NCBI GenBank assembly: GCA_905214425.1 | Contig: CAJMLY010000005.1 | Coordinates: 1 to 64,000 of the forward strand | Source of the DNA: an uncultured bacterium | GTDB taxonomy: Bacteria; Actinomycetota; Coriobacteriia; Coriobacteriales; Coriobacteriaceae | DNA length: 64,000 bases | Direction of reading: 5' to 3' | In this document: positions 1-8,543 of the stretch, one piece after another | Position numbering within the stretch: position 1 is the stretch's first letter | Layout of the letters: each line of letters starts with the position of its first letter | The notes under the pieces: generated by a model | Database searches by the model: none | What the model was told of the DNA's origin: nothing | What the model saw: the letters and a program-made list of their open reading frames with translations, nothing else | Made by a program: the position numbers and the translations under genes

Positions 1-1213
1 ATCTCTGCCATGTCGAGGTGCGAGATCAAATCCTTGGCGCGCTCGCCGGAGTGATATGCCTTGTTCGGCGCCACCTTCCTGTAGAGCTTCTTGAGCTTCG
101 TCTTCCCCTTGTTGCCCGGCGGCATCTCCGTCTCAGGTGGCAGCCCTAGGAAGGACAGGACGCCGGGCAGGTCGCACAGCATCACGTCCTCGATGTCGGC
201 CTTGGCCGCCAGGTCGACGACTCTCTGCGCTGTCGGCGAGATGTTCGGGGTGCTGCTACCGCCCGCTGGTTCGGAAGCTGGTGGGCAGTAGCGGGCAGTA
301 GCGGCAGTAGCGGTGTGGCTCGATAGGCCCGAATGTCCGTAAGGAAGGTGCTCGCTCTCATATGTGCTGATATGCCTCGCCTCGCGAACCTTGGGATGCT
401 TCCTGAGGTAATCCCTCAATTCGAGCCACTCTTTATGCTCATAACGCTTCGAAATCGTTTCCCCGTCGACAGTTTCCTTCACATAATGGTATGTTCGAAC
501 GCCTTCGAACTTGCCGAACCCGTTCTCGACGCTGAAGTTTCTGAACCAGCGCGAAAACCCATTCAGGTCCATGAAGTTGACTTGGGGATGCCTGTCTTTC
601 GTTCGTTCGAATGAGTGGACGAGCGGAGTGCCTTTGACTTGTTCCAGGCCGAAGGCTTCCATTTCGCGGGCCTGCTCCTTTTTCCAGAATTCGAGATACG
701 ACGTCAGCGTCTCGCTTATCGAGATCCTCCGCACGCTTTTCTTGCTTTTGGGCGAGCGAACGCTTCGATCGGCCGCGAACTGCTGCTCAATGAGGATGCT
801 TCTGTTCTCGACGGAGACATCGGACCACGTCATCCCGAGGGCTTCTGCCCTTCTCATGTCGGTGTCGAGCATGAGCATCACGCATGTGATGTGCGCGTCC
901 GGTTCTCGATTGAGTAGGATGTCGAGTAGGCGAGCGGCGTGATGGTTCCTTCGCGGTTGTCGTGGAACTTTTTTGCGTACGAGCCGACGGTGTCCCTCGA
1001 TTTTTGGACGTAGGTGCCGCTGTTGAGTTCTGCCTTGTAGGCTTCGAGTGCGGCGTCGACCTCTCGGCTTTTGGTGGTATGTATGGTCTGCCACGGCGAA
1101 TAGCGGTATTTGCCCGTGACCGGATCCTTGCCGAGGCCGTGACGGTAGCGCCACGTGTATTTGTCGCGGCGTTGCTTCGTTCCTTTGCCTATGACGAGAG
1201 GTCGGTCGTTCAT
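1..1213 (-). pseudogene. Tyrosine integrase, frameshifted and running off the window
   Basis: The first 111 codons (from 1213) read as the N-terminal arm-binding part of a phage/ICE integrase and stop at 878. The continuation is in another frame: from about position 930 that frame reads LLDILLNREPDAHITC, then the first catalytic Arg block (DTDMRRAEALGMTW) and a Lys region (SPKSKKSVRRISI), and stays open to the left edge. Joining the frames needs a one-base gain or two-base loss near 925-935, so the gene is probably inactive. The reading past SRWFR contains an unusual long insertion before any HxxR box, which is not inside the window. A short tandem repeat (about 289-318, units of GCTACTGCC read on the minus strand) lies within it. 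It sits next to a tRNA-derived attachment site, as integrases of this kind usually do. Confidence 0.75.
289..318. repeat. Short tandem repeat inside integrase frame
   Basis: Three to four copies of a 9-base unit (CAGTAGCGG on the plus strand, some with extra G/C) occur in a row. They keep the downstream integrase frame open and would encode a short Thr/Ala-rich stretch, so they may be a linker expansion or a decay product. Confidence 0.5.
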
Positions 1214-1286
1214 CGTGTTCCTTGCCTGAAGTGCCTGAGAATCGCGCTCGGTTGCGCGGAATGGCGCAAAGGGCTGGAGCGGGTGG

Positions 1287-1338
1287 GCATTACCCTTGGT
1301 GGTGGGCCCTGCGTGGGGTCACACCCCAAGGGTAATGC
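1287..1338. other. Hairpin upstream of integrase
   Basis: The arm starting GCATTACCCTTGG at 1287 is complementary to CCAAGGGTAATGC ending at 1338, around a GC-rich loop. It lies between the integrase start and the tRNA fragment. It may be a terminator or protein site of the element; there is no T-run. Confidence 0.55.
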
Positions 1339-1365
1339 TCCGCCTGACCGCTTTCAAGCTCGTTG

Positions 1366-1465
1366 TGGGTCGAATTTGGGTCGAATTATTCCGCGTACTT
1401 TTCTTTCGTAAATCTATGAAAACATCAAATGACCTGGAGTTATATTGACTTCAATTTGGGTCGAA
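1366..1465. repeat. Three direct repeats TGGGTCGAA (candidate integrase arm sites)
   Basis: TGGGTCGAA occurs at 1366-1374, 1377-1385 and 1457-1465, all in the same orientation, between the integrase gene and the tRNA-derived core site. Repeated short direct repeats beside the core are typical arm-type sites of tyrosine integrases; that role is inferred from position only. Confidence 0.45.
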
Positions 1466-1494
1466 ATGTCTGAATGAAACAACGTCGTAGCGAC

Positions 1495-1540
1495 CTCATA
1501 ACCCGAAGGTCGGTTGTTCAAATCCGCCCCCCCGCGACCA
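1495..1540 (+). other. tRNA-Met (CAU) 3' half: attachment-site remnant
   Basis: The sequence starts at the anticodon loop CTCATAA, passes through a T-loop (TTCAAAT) and ends in an acceptor strand with CCA. The preceding bases do not pair as a tRNA 5' half, so this is not a whole tRNA gene. Such a 3'-half duplicate is the classical footprint of an element integrated into a tRNA gene; the other end, with the intact tRNA, should lie to the left of the window or the tRNA was lost. The match resembles an initiator-type tRNA-fMet. Confidence 0.75.
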
Positions 1541-1550
1541 TGAAACTTCA

Positions 1551-1581
1551 GGTCGGAAGCATAAAAGCTCCCGACCTTTTT
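1551..1581 (+). terminator. Terminator behind the tRNA fragment
   Basis: GGTCGGAAGC pairs with GCTCCCGACC around an ATAAAA loop and is followed by TTTTT. It is probably the original tRNA terminator, kept next to the CCA end. From here to 1799 I see no gene. Confidence 0.8.
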
Positions 1582-1799
1582 CTTTGTCTAGGGGTTTCGG
1601 CATCTCTCGTTCTTTGGGTACCTCGAGGCGGGCAATCAGATAGATGCTTACGAGTATCATAGGGTCTTTTTACGTCGCGGTCGTGTCTCGTACTGGTGCG
1701 CCGCTCTTTGTGGGACGTGTCACTTTGCCATAGGTTGTCCGGCGGCGGGGCGCAGGTCGTTCCCCGTGGCGTCGCTCCTTTCGACGCTACGCTGCCTGG

Positions 1800-2108
1800 C
1801 TACTCGTTCCACTGGTGCTTTTTCATGTCGACGCAGCCGTTGTCTCGGAAGGCGACTCCTTCCTCCGTCAGTAGTGCTCGCTGGTCGGGGAAGTTTGGCG
1901 CGAGGCGTCCCGCGTGGTTGACGACGCGGTGGCAGGGATAATCGCCGTAGCGATCCGCCTCGCTCAGCACCGCTCCGACCAGGCGAGAGTTTTTCTCCCT
2001 GCCGATGAGGCGCGCTATCTGACCGTACGAGGCGACGCATCCCGCCGGAATCTCTGCCACGACGGAGAGAATCTCATAAACCAAATCTTCGTCCAGGACT
2101 TTTCCCAT
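1800..2108 (-). CDS. MGMT-family small DNA-binding protein (alkyltransferase-like)
   Basis: A 102-residue protein made only of the DNA-binding domain of O6-alkylguanine-DNA alkyltransferases; the N-terminal domain of Ogt/Ada-C is absent. It carries the helix-turn-helix region (ASYGQIARLIG) and the active-site loop YPCHRVVN near residue 58. Alkyltransferase-like (ATL) proteins of this length usually replace the Cys by Trp or Ala; here the Cys is kept, so either damage flagging for nucleotide excision repair or real methyl transfer is possible. An upstream GGGAG supports the ATG start. No obvious partner gene is adjacent. Confidence 0.8.
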   Translation of the reverse strand: MGKVLDEDLVYEILSVVAEIPAGCVASYGQIARLIGREKNSRLVGAVLSEADRYGDYPCHRVVNHAGRLAPNFPDQRALLTEEGVAFRDNGCVDMKKHQWNE

Positions 2109-2282
2109 CGTATCGCTCCCGTGTTCGCTTTTGCCTTCGGGGGCGCGGCGCCGATCACCCGTGCTGCGATTTTCGCAGCTCCCCTTACCGACGCATCGAG
2201 GGAAAGCGCGTGCGTGTCAAGGTTGTCTGGTCCAGTTGCTGGCTCGATGCCTCGAGATGTTCGCCTCAAGTGCGACCTGCCC

Positions 2283-2789
2283 CTATTGGAAAAGGATGCC
2301 GAAGATGTATTTGGTGATGGCGGAGCGGCGGATGACCCCCACGAGTTTGCCCTCGTCATCAACCACAGGAAGCTTCTTGAACTTCTTCTTCGCCAGCAGC
2401 GCGGCGACGCGGGCGATGCTCTGCTCGGGACGGGCACACACTACCTGGCGCGTCGCGAAATCCATGACGCAGCGATCCTTCAGGTCTTCGATGCGCTGCT
2501 CAAGGCTCTGATCGTCGAAGTACAGCATGGACGCGTCGCCGCCCGTGAAGATGGTGTGAGCGCGATGCTGCGCGATGACTCCCATGACATCGCCGTCGGA
2601 GATGAACCCGACCACCTGGTTGCGCCCATCGATTACGGGCATGCTGCTCACCTCGTTTTCGGCGAGCATGCGCACCACGTCGGAAATCGTGCAATCCTGC
2701 GTGCAGGTGAACGGCTCTTCAATCATGATGCTCGAAACGGGCGTCCCCTCGAGCTCGAGCGGGATGCGCTCGGACAGAATCTCGGACAT
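2283..2789 (-). CDS. Tandem CBS-domain protein
   Basis: 168 residues with two CBS domains, about 17-75 and 105-165, and no other domain. The second ends with a typical KLPVVDDEGKLVGVI strand. CBS pairs bind adenine nucleotides and act as energy or ligand sensors. The gene starts 3 bp after the stop of the upstream efflux-pump gene, so the two are almost certainly one transcript. A role in modulating that transporter is only an inference from context. Confidence 0.85.
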   Translation of the reverse strand: MSEILSERIPLELEGTPVSSIMIEEPFTCTQDCTISDVVRMLAENEVSSMPVIDGRNQVVGFISDGDVMGVIAQHRAHTIFTGGDASMLYFDDQSLEQRIEDLKDRCVMDFATRQVVCARPEQSIARVAALLAKKKFKKLPVVDDEGKLVGVIRRSAITKYIFGILFQ

Positions 2790-2792
2790 CGC

Positions 2793-4232
2793 TTATGCCT
2801 CCTTCGTTTTCGGTGCGGTTTTCTTGGTGCGCACGCTGAATATGGCGCAGATAAGGGAAACGAGGCCGATTGCCGCGCACACCTTGTAAGCGACGCCCGC
2901 GCCCACGGCGGTGGCTACTTGGATGCTCGTATCGACGCCGGCCGACGCGGTGACGCTTGTCATGACCGTGATGATGAGCGCCGTGCACAAACCGCCGGCG
3001 ACCTGGCGGCCGGTGTTCGCGATGGCGTTGCCGTGGGCGATCATGTCATTTTTCAAGGCATTGACACCCCATGTGTTCACCGGCATGTTCGCGAGCGACT
3101 GGCCGGCGGACTGCAGCATGCAGAACAGCGCAACCACCAAGATGGGCGTGTTTACCGTCGAAAGCGAGAGCAGGAACAGGGCGCCGGTCATGAGGGCCAG
3201 GCCGACGATCGAGATGGCACGCGGACCGAACTTGTCGAACACCACGCCGGAGATAGGGCTGATGATGATGCCCACCGCCGCGGCGGGAAGCATGGCCATG
3301 CCAGTTTCGAAGGCCGAAGCGCCAAGCGAGGTTTGCAGCAGCAACGGCAACAGCGTGTTGGTGACCAGGCATGCGGCGTTGATGAGCGTGACGATGATGG
3401 CGGCCACGCGGAACTCGCGCGTCTTGAGCGTGCCCAGTTGAAGCAGCGGGTCCTCGATTTTGCCCTGGCGTACGACGAACAGCACCAAGCACACGACACC
3501 CGCGACGATCGAGCCGAGCACCACGGGGTTGCCCCAACCCATCGACGAGGCGCTCGAGAACCCGTAGAGAAGTCCGCCGAAGGCGATGGTGGAGAGGACG
3601 ACCGAGGGCAGGTCGAGCTTGGGGTTCTTCAGCTCGCCCACGTTTTTCAGCATGAACACGCCCAGCACCAGCACGAGAATTGCGAGGGGGACGATGGCGC
3701 CGATCATGGTGCGCCAGCCGTACGTGTCGATCACCGCACCGCCTACGACGGGGCCGACCGCGGGACCCGCCGACATGACGATGCCCGCCATGCCCATAGC
3801 CGTTCCTCGTTTCTCGACGGGGAACACCAGCATGGGAACCACCGAGACAAGCGGCATGAGCACGCCTGAGCCCGCCGCTTGCAACACGCGACCGATGATG
3901 AGGAACAGGAAATCAGGGGCTGCGGCGCACAGCAGCGTGCCCAGCGCGAACACCAGCGTCGCCCCGAAGAATAGCGCGCGGGTGCTGAACTTGTCGATAA
4001 GGAACGCCGAAACGGGGACCATGATGCCGCTCACCAGCGGGTATATGGACATGATCCACTGGGCAGTCGAGGCATCGATGGCGAAATCGGACATGATGAC
4101 CGGCAGCGCAGGCGACATCACCGTTTGGTTCAGTAGCGCCAAGAAGGCACCCAGGACGACGACCGCGACGATGCGGATCTGGGTACCGGTAATGCGCCCA
4201 TTGGCGGGCGCGACCGTACAATTATCAGACAT
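2793..4232 (-). CDS. MFS multidrug efflux transporter, DHA2 (EmrB/QacA) type
   Basis: 479 residues with about 14 predicted membrane segments, beginning with the typical TM1 region LGAFLALLNQTVMSPALPVI, which contains the DHA2-type motif with NQT. Members export drugs or dyes by proton antiport. The ATG at 4232 has GAAGGA upstream. A good sigma-70-like promoter lies about 210 bp upstream, leaving a long leader with a small open frame and hairpins. The substrate cannot be told from sequence. Confidence 0.85.
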   Translation of the reverse strand: MSDNCTVAPANGRITGTQIRIVAVVVLGAFLALLNQTVMSPALPVIMSDFAIDASTAQWIMSIYPLVSGIMVPVSAFLIDKFSTRALFFGATLVFALGTLLCAAAPDFLFLIIGRVLQAAGSGVLMPLVSVVPMLVFPVEKRGTAMGMAGIVMSAGPAVGPVVGGAVIDTYGWRTMIGAIVPLAILVLVLGVFMLKNVGELKNPKLDLPSVVLSTIAFGGLLYGFSSASSMGWGNPVVLGSIVAGVVCLVLFVVRQGKIEDPLLQLGTLKTREFRVAAIIVTLINAACLVTNTLLPLLLQTSLGASAFETGMAMLPAAAVGIIISPISGVVFDKFGPRAISIVGLALMTGALFLLSLSTVNTPILVVALFCMLQSAGQSLANMPVNTWGVNALKNDMIAHGNAIANTGRQVAGGLCTALIITVMTSVTASAGVDTSIQVATAVGAGVAYKVCAAIGLVSLICAIFSVRTKKTAPKTKEA

Positions 4233-4314
4233 AAGCTTCCTTCGTATCTATTCGATTCTTCGCCGAAGGCGCGCCGGCCCACGGGCGAAATAACATGCAC
4301 GTGCTATGCGTGCA

Positions 4315-4428
4315 TCAGATACGACAGGAAGAAAGCGGCTGCTCAGAGCGCACTTGGGGAACAACAGGAGAGGCCCCGTATACCAGGGGCCGCCGAATTG
4401 CGATGTATGCTTTGGTCAAATCCTTCAT
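4315..4428 (-). CDS. Possible 37-codon leader peptide of the efflux operon
   Basis: An ATG placed about a dozen bases below a strong minus-strand -10 box opens a 37-codon frame (starting MKDLTKAYIAIRRPLVYGA) that ends at 4315, within the leader of the efflux gene. It spans a hairpin (GGCCCC/GGGGCC, 4372-4391) and ends at another (ATGCACG/CGTGCAT, 4295-4315). No Shine-Dalgarno precedes it; the transcript may be nearly leaderless. Drug-inducible pumps are often controlled by such leader peptides, but this example is inferred. Confidence 0.4.
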   Translation of the reverse strand: MKDLTKAYIAIRRPLVYGASPVVPQVRSEQPLSSCRI

Positions 4429-4439
4429 AGCGGGGAGGT

Positions 4440-4468
4440 ATTCTAGCAGCCGTCTTCGCCCCTTTCAA
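4440..4468 (-). promoter_or_regulatory. Promoter of efflux operon
   Basis: On the minus strand TTGAAA (4463-4468) and TAGAAT (4440-4445) are separated by exactly 17 bp. Transcription would begin near 4433, about 200 nt ahead of the MFS start codon. Confidence 0.65.
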
Positions 4469-4752
4469 GGGATGTAGCCCAGACGTTGATTTTCTTCACC
4501 GAGGCGCCATCGTTGACGGGTGGCGTGCTTCTCTATCGCCACACCGCGGGGCGAGGGAACGCCGCGGCGAGCTTGTACATCGGCTATGTGTGCAGCTGCG
4601 AGCGTGTCGCCGGCGCGCGCTGGGCGCCAGTCCGATCCGGCCGACTCTTGCCGACGGTCGGTCGCCGTCCTCCTCCATCTCCGCCTGCTCTGTTTTTGCT
4701 CGGCTCCCTTGTCGTATCATGGACGGACGAGAATTGAGCGAAGGCGGTACGT
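4469..4752. other. Non-coding stretch
   Basis: GC-rich sequence between the efflux promoter and the ArsC-like pseudogene. I see no convincing gene or RNA. A weak -10-like TATCAT near 4715 may serve the ArsC-like gene. Confidence 0.4.
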
Positions 4753-5094
4753 ATGAACATCCAGATATTCGGCACGAAGAAAAGCTTCGACACTTAGAAG
4801 GCGCAGCGCTATTTCAAGGAACGTCGTGTGAAGTTCCAGTTCATCGACTTGAAGGAAAAGGGGATGAGCAAAGGCGAGCTCGAAAGCGTGGCGCGCGCCG
4901 TCGGCGGGATCGACGCTGTGATCGATCCAAAGGCGAAAGATGCCGACACGGTTGCGCTCGTACAGTATCTTGCTGCCGACCAGAAGTTCGAAAAGGTGCT
5001 CGATAACCAGCAGATTCTTCGTGAGCCCATCGTTCGCAACGGCCGCCAGGCAACCGTTGGCTACGAGCCTGACGTGTGGAAGGGCTGGAAATAA
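4753..5094 (+). pseudogene. ArsC/Spx-family protein with in-frame TAG
   Basis: The frame starts MNIQIFGTKKSFDT, hits TAG at 4795-4797 (codon 15), then continues as a normal ArsC-like protein (KAQRYFKERRVKFQFIDL, ending GYEPDVWKGWK at 5094). The stop lies where the family has Lys/Arg before KA, so a one-base change from AAG would explain it. The catalytic-type Cys of the CxxC/CxxS position is also replaced by Ser (GTKKS). Full length would be about 113 residues. Internal restart at 4828 would give a truncated protein lacking the redox site. Most likely a recent pseudogene. Confidence 0.75.
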
Positions 5095-5115
5095 AGCGGC
5101 TGGGAATAAAGTGAA

Positions 5116-5153
5116 GCGCCCACGCCCGTGGTTTTATCCACGGACGCGGGCGC
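5116..5153 (+). terminator. Hairpin after ArsC-like gene
   Basis: GCGCCCACGCCCGTGG pairs with CCACGGACGCGGGCGC around TTTTAT, then TTGCG. A stem of this strength directly behind the stop codon suggests a terminator, although the T-run is weak. The rest to 5281 is non-coding. Confidence 0.65.
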
Positions 5154-5281
5154 TTGCGTAAGACGTCTCTTGTCGTTTGAGTGGAGCGCCCCGGCGGCGC
5201 TGAACAACGCGCCCCGGCGACGTGGCTCGGGGCTCTTTGTGCCGCACATCTATGAGAGGAGATATTTGATGCGCATGGGCG

Positions 5282-7060
5282 CTACTCCATGTAGCCACCC
5301 TGAATGGCGGAAACTGCATGCTCGGTAAAGAACTTGAGCGTGCCGGAGGTATAGCGATTAGCCTTGGGCTTCCAAGCGGCGCGACGCTCGGCCAGGACGG
5401 CGTCGACCTCGGCCGGCTCCATCTCCTTGCCGGCGATGCCCACGATGGACAGCGAGCGCTCGGGGATGTCGATCTGGATCAGGTCGCCTTCCTCGATCAG
5501 GGCAATCGGGCCGCCCACGGCAGCCTCGGGCGAAACATGACCGATAGCCGGGCCCTTGGAGGCGCCGGAGAAGCGGCCGTCAGTGATCAGGGCAATGCTC
5601 GCGCCCAGCTCGGGGTCGCTGGCGATAGCCTCGGTGGTGTAGAACATCTCGGGCATGCCGGAGCCCTTGGGGCCCTCATAGCGAATGATGACGGCGTCGC
5701 CGGGCTTGACCTCGTGCGTCAGGACGGCGTGGATAGCGTCCTCCTCGCAGTCGAACGGACGCGCCTTAAGCGTGGCCTGGAACATCTCGCGCGGAACAAC
5801 CGTGTGTTTGACGACGGCGCCCTCGGGGGCAAGATTGCCGTGGAGGATGGCAATAGAGCCGTCGGTACCAAAAGCCTGGTCAAACGGGCGAATGATGTCT
5901 TCGCGCTTAAGGTTCCACTTCTCCAAGTAGCGGCCGCACTTCTCGTAGTAGCCGTTGTTCTTGAGGTCCTCGAGGTTCTCGCCGAGAGTCTTGCCGGTGA
6001 CGGTCATAACGCCGAGGTGGAGCATCGACTTGATCTCCTCCATGATGCGCGGCACGCCGCCCGCATAGTAGAAGAACTGCGCCGGCCACTCACCTGCGGG
6101 ACGAACGTTGAGCAGGTAGTGGGCGCCACGGTGTAGGCGATCGAAGTCGTCGGCGGACATCTCGATGCCAAACTCGCGGGCGATCGCGGGGATATGCAGC
6201 AGCGAGTTGGTGGAGCCCGAAATGGCGCCGTGGACCATGATGAGGTTCTCGAAGGACTCCTTGGTCACGATGTCGCGCGGGCACAGGTTGTGCTCGGAGA
6301 GCCACACGGACTGACGGCCGGCCTCGCGCGCAAACTCACGCAGGTCGGAACTGGTTGCGGGTAGCAGGGCGGTACCGGGCAGCATAAGGCCCAGAGCCTC
6401 GGCGGTAACCTGCATGGTCGATGCGGTGCCCATAAACGAGCAGGCGCCGCAGCTGGGGCATGCGTTGTGCTTGGCAAACTCAAGCTCCTCGCGGGAGATC
6501 TCGCCGCGCTCGTAGCGGGCAGAAATCGCGCCGAGCTGCTCCAGGGTCAGCAGGTCGGGACCGGCATCCATGACACCGCCGGTAACGACGATGGAGGGGA
6601 TGTTAATGCGACCCATGGCCATGAGGTTCGCAGGCAGGCCCTTATCGCAGCTGGCGACAAAGACGCCGGCGTCGAACGGGGTGGCCTTGGCATGGATCTC
6701 GATCATGTTGGCGATCATGTCGCGACTGGGCAGCGAGTAGTTTATGCCGTCGTGGCCCTGGGCCTCGCCGTCGCAGATATCGGTGCAGAAGTAACGAGCG
6801 CCGTGACCACCAGCCTCGGCAACGCCAGCACGAACCTCCTCGACCAACTCAAACAGGCCGGCAGAACCCGGGTGCGAGTCGCCGAACGTCGACTCGATAA
6901 TGACCTGCGGCTTGTCCAGATCCTCGATAGTCCAGCCAGAGCCCAGACGCAGCGGGTCCATCTCGGGGCTGATGGTGCGGAACTTGCCAGAACGCGGCTG
7001 CAGCTTGGCAACCAGGTCGGCTGCCTCCTGCTGAATCTGTACCTTGGTCTTCTCGTCCAT
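5282..7060 (-). CDS. IlvD/Edd-family dehydratase, probably a sugar-acid dehydratase
   Basis: 592 residues, Fe-S dependent dehydratase. Signature motifs are present: SCDKGLPANLMA and CPSCGACSFMGTASTMQ (cluster-binding Cys). The family includes dihydroxy-acid dehydratase (IlvD), 6-phosphogluconate dehydratase (Edd) and aldonate dehydratases that make 2-keto-3-deoxy acids. Because it lies beside a gluconate-type permease and far from any ilv gene, an aldonate substrate such as gluconate or galactonate is more likely than dihydroxyisovalerate. The start at MDEKTK has AGAGGAGAG 3-4 nt upstream and is preferred to an upstream in-frame ATG at 7096. Confidence 0.8.
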   Translation of the reverse strand: MDEKTKVQIQQEAADLVAKLQPRSGKFRTISPEMDPLRLGSGWTIEDLDKPQVIIESTFGDSHPGSAGLFELVEEVRAGVAEAGGHGARYFCTDICDGEAQGHDGINYSLPSRDMIANMIEIHAKATPFDAGVFVASCDKGLPANLMAMGRINIPSIVVTGGVMDAGPDLLTLEQLGAISARYERGEISREELEFAKHNACPSCGACSFMGTASTMQVTAEALGLMLPGTALLPATSSDLREFAREAGRQSVWLSEHNLCPRDIVTKESFENLIMVHGAISGSTNSLLHIPAIAREFGIEMSADDFDRLHRGAHYLLNVRPAGEWPAQFFYYAGGVPRIMEEIKSMLHLGVMTVTGKTLGENLEDLKNNGYYEKCGRYLEKWNLKREDIIRPFDQAFGTDGSIAILHGNLAPEGAVVKHTVVPREMFQATLKARPFDCEEDAIHAVLTHEVKPGDAVIIRYEGPKGSGMPEMFYTTEAIASDPELGASIALITDGRFSGASKGPAIGHVSPEAAVGGPIALIEEGDLIQIDIPERSLSIVGIAGKEMEPAEVDAVLAERRAAWKPKANRYTSGTLKFFTEHAVSAIQGGYME

Positions 7061-7168
7061 GATGCTCTCCTCTTTTGATTTGAACGGTTGTACCAATCGT
7101 TGGTTAATGAATCAGGTGTAAATGGGTACCGAGCGATGCACTCGGCGGAAGATGCTTAGCTACGCGAA

Positions 7169-8530
7169 CTAGGCGAAGAACGAAATCACCAGGGCGCAGG
7201 CAAGACCCGAAAGGCCGATGAGCGTCTCCATAACGGTCCAGGACTTGAGGGTTGTCTTCTCGTCAATCTCCAGGAACGAGGAGCACATCCAAAAACCGGC
7301 ATCGTTGACGTGCGAGAGGGCCGTGGCACCGCCGCAGATAGCAAGACAGATAGCGGCGCGCATGAGCACTGAGGCTCCGGCAACCGCGGGCATGGCGGCC
7401 ATAATGCCCGATGCCATGGTCATAGCGACGATGGAGCTGCCAACAGAGGCGCGCACCATGACGGCAATCAAAAAGGCAACGACCACCAAAGGCAGCGGTG
7501 AGGCCTCGAGCATAGGGCCGATAACCTGGCCCAAGCCGCAGTCTTGCAGCATCCAGCGAATGACGCCGCCACAGGCGATAACCAGCAAGATCATGCCGAC
7601 GGGCTTAAGCGAACGGTCGAGCAGGGCCTTGAGCTCGGCGCCGGAGTAGCCGCGCCGCGCGCCCAGCAGATACATCGCGACGAGCGTGGCGAGCGTCAAA
7701 GCGACGAAAGGCTTGCCCAGGAAGGCGAGAATCGAGGCGAGCTCGGCGGGCATGGGGATATAAGAGGACAACGTGCCCAGCAAAATCAGACAAAGCGGCG
7801 TGAGCACGATGGCAAGCACCATGCCAAAGGAGGGAAGCTCCTTTTCGTCGCTCGCACCCTCGGCAGAGGTAAAGTGCTCCGGAACATCGGTAAAGATGCG
7901 ACTGCCCACGTTGCGACCCCAGATGACGCCGGCGATCGCCATAGCGATGAAGGCGGTAGGGATACCGACGAGAATCATGGTGCCCAGGTCGACACCGAGC
8001 GTGCCGGCGACCAGAACCGAACCGGCCGATGGCGGCACAAACGCATAGCCAGCGGCAAGTCCTGCGAGCAGCGCGATGCCGTAGTAGAGCGTCGACTTTT
8101 TGGTCTGCGATGCCACGCTAAACGCAAGTGGGATCAAGACGACCACGCCGGCCTCAAAGAACACCGTAGTGCCGATAACCAGACCGGTAATGCCCAGCGC
8201 CCAGCTGGAATGACCCTGCCCAAAGGTATCGATGAAGGTCTGGGCGATCTTCTTGGCGCCGCCGCTCTCCTCAAGAATCTGGCCAAACATCGAGCCGAGG
8301 CCAATGAGCAGGGCGATGTTTTGCAGCGTGGTTCCCACGCCCTTGGTGACAGTGTCCGCCACCAGGTCGAGCGGCATACCGGCGCCGATGCCGATCGCGA
8401 GCGCCGAGACCATCATCGAAAGCACAGGATGCAGCTTGAACTTAATGATGAGCGCAAGCAGCAGCGCGATGCCCACGATGGCGGCGATGACCAGCCTGGT
8501 GGGGTCGGCCATAAACGTTGGGTCTGACAT
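7169..8530 (-). CDS. GntP-family gluconate/sugar-acid:H+ symporter
   Basis: 453 residues, about 12-14 membrane segments, with GntP-type stretches such as FVPPSAGSVLVAG and GGATALSHVNDAGFW. The family imports gluconate and related aldonates with protons. GGAGG sits ahead of the ATG. It is followed by the dehydratase gene 108 bp downstream on the same strand, giving an uptake-plus-dehydration unit, and faces the FadR-type regulator gene across a 233-bp control region. Confidence 0.88.
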   Translation of the reverse strand: MSDPTFMADPTRLVIAAIVGIALLLALIIKFKLHPVLSMMVSALAIGIGAGMPLDLVADTVTKGVGTTLQNIALLIGLGSMFGQILEESGGAKKIAQTFIDTFGQGHSSWALGITGLVIGTTVFFEAGVVVLIPLAFSVASQTKKSTLYYGIALLAGLAAGYAFVPPSAGSVLVAGTLGVDLGTMILVGIPTAFIAMAIAGVIWGRNVGSRIFTDVPEHFTSAEGASDEKELPSFGMVLAIVLTPLCLILLGTLSSYIPMPAELASILAFLGKPFVALTLATLVAMYLLGARRGYSGAELKALLDRSLKPVGMILLVIACGGVIRWMLQDCGLGQVIGPMLEASPLPLVVVAFLIAVMVRASVGSSIVAMTMASGIMAAMPAVAGASVLMRAAICLAICGGATALSHVNDAGFWMCSSFLEIDEKTTLKSWTVMETLIGLSGLACALVISFFA

Positions 8531-8543
8531 CTTTCCTCCAATT

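Noticed and set aside
1287..1338. Riboswitch or structured RNA at the integrase side.
   Set aside because: A single stem with no known aptamer features; a plain hairpin explains it.
1441..1540. A complete tRNA-Met gene.
   Set aside because: Bases before the anticodon loop do not form the D arm, anticodon stem or acceptor 5' strand; only the 3' half is present.
1914..3869. A very long plus-strand open frame (651 codons) antisense to the CBS and efflux genes.
   Set aside because: High GC leaves complementary frames open. Its product is rich in Asp, Arg and His with no domain, and the minus-strand genes are clearly real. Other long antisense frames (for example 30262-32547, 42522-45029, 52236-54620) are rejected for the same reason.
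4795..4797. TAG as a recoded amino acid in the ArsC-like gene.
   Set aside because: Nothing nearby suggests pyrrolysine machinery, the site matches a common Lys/Arg position one base away, and the enzyme's Cys is lost too. Decay is simpler.
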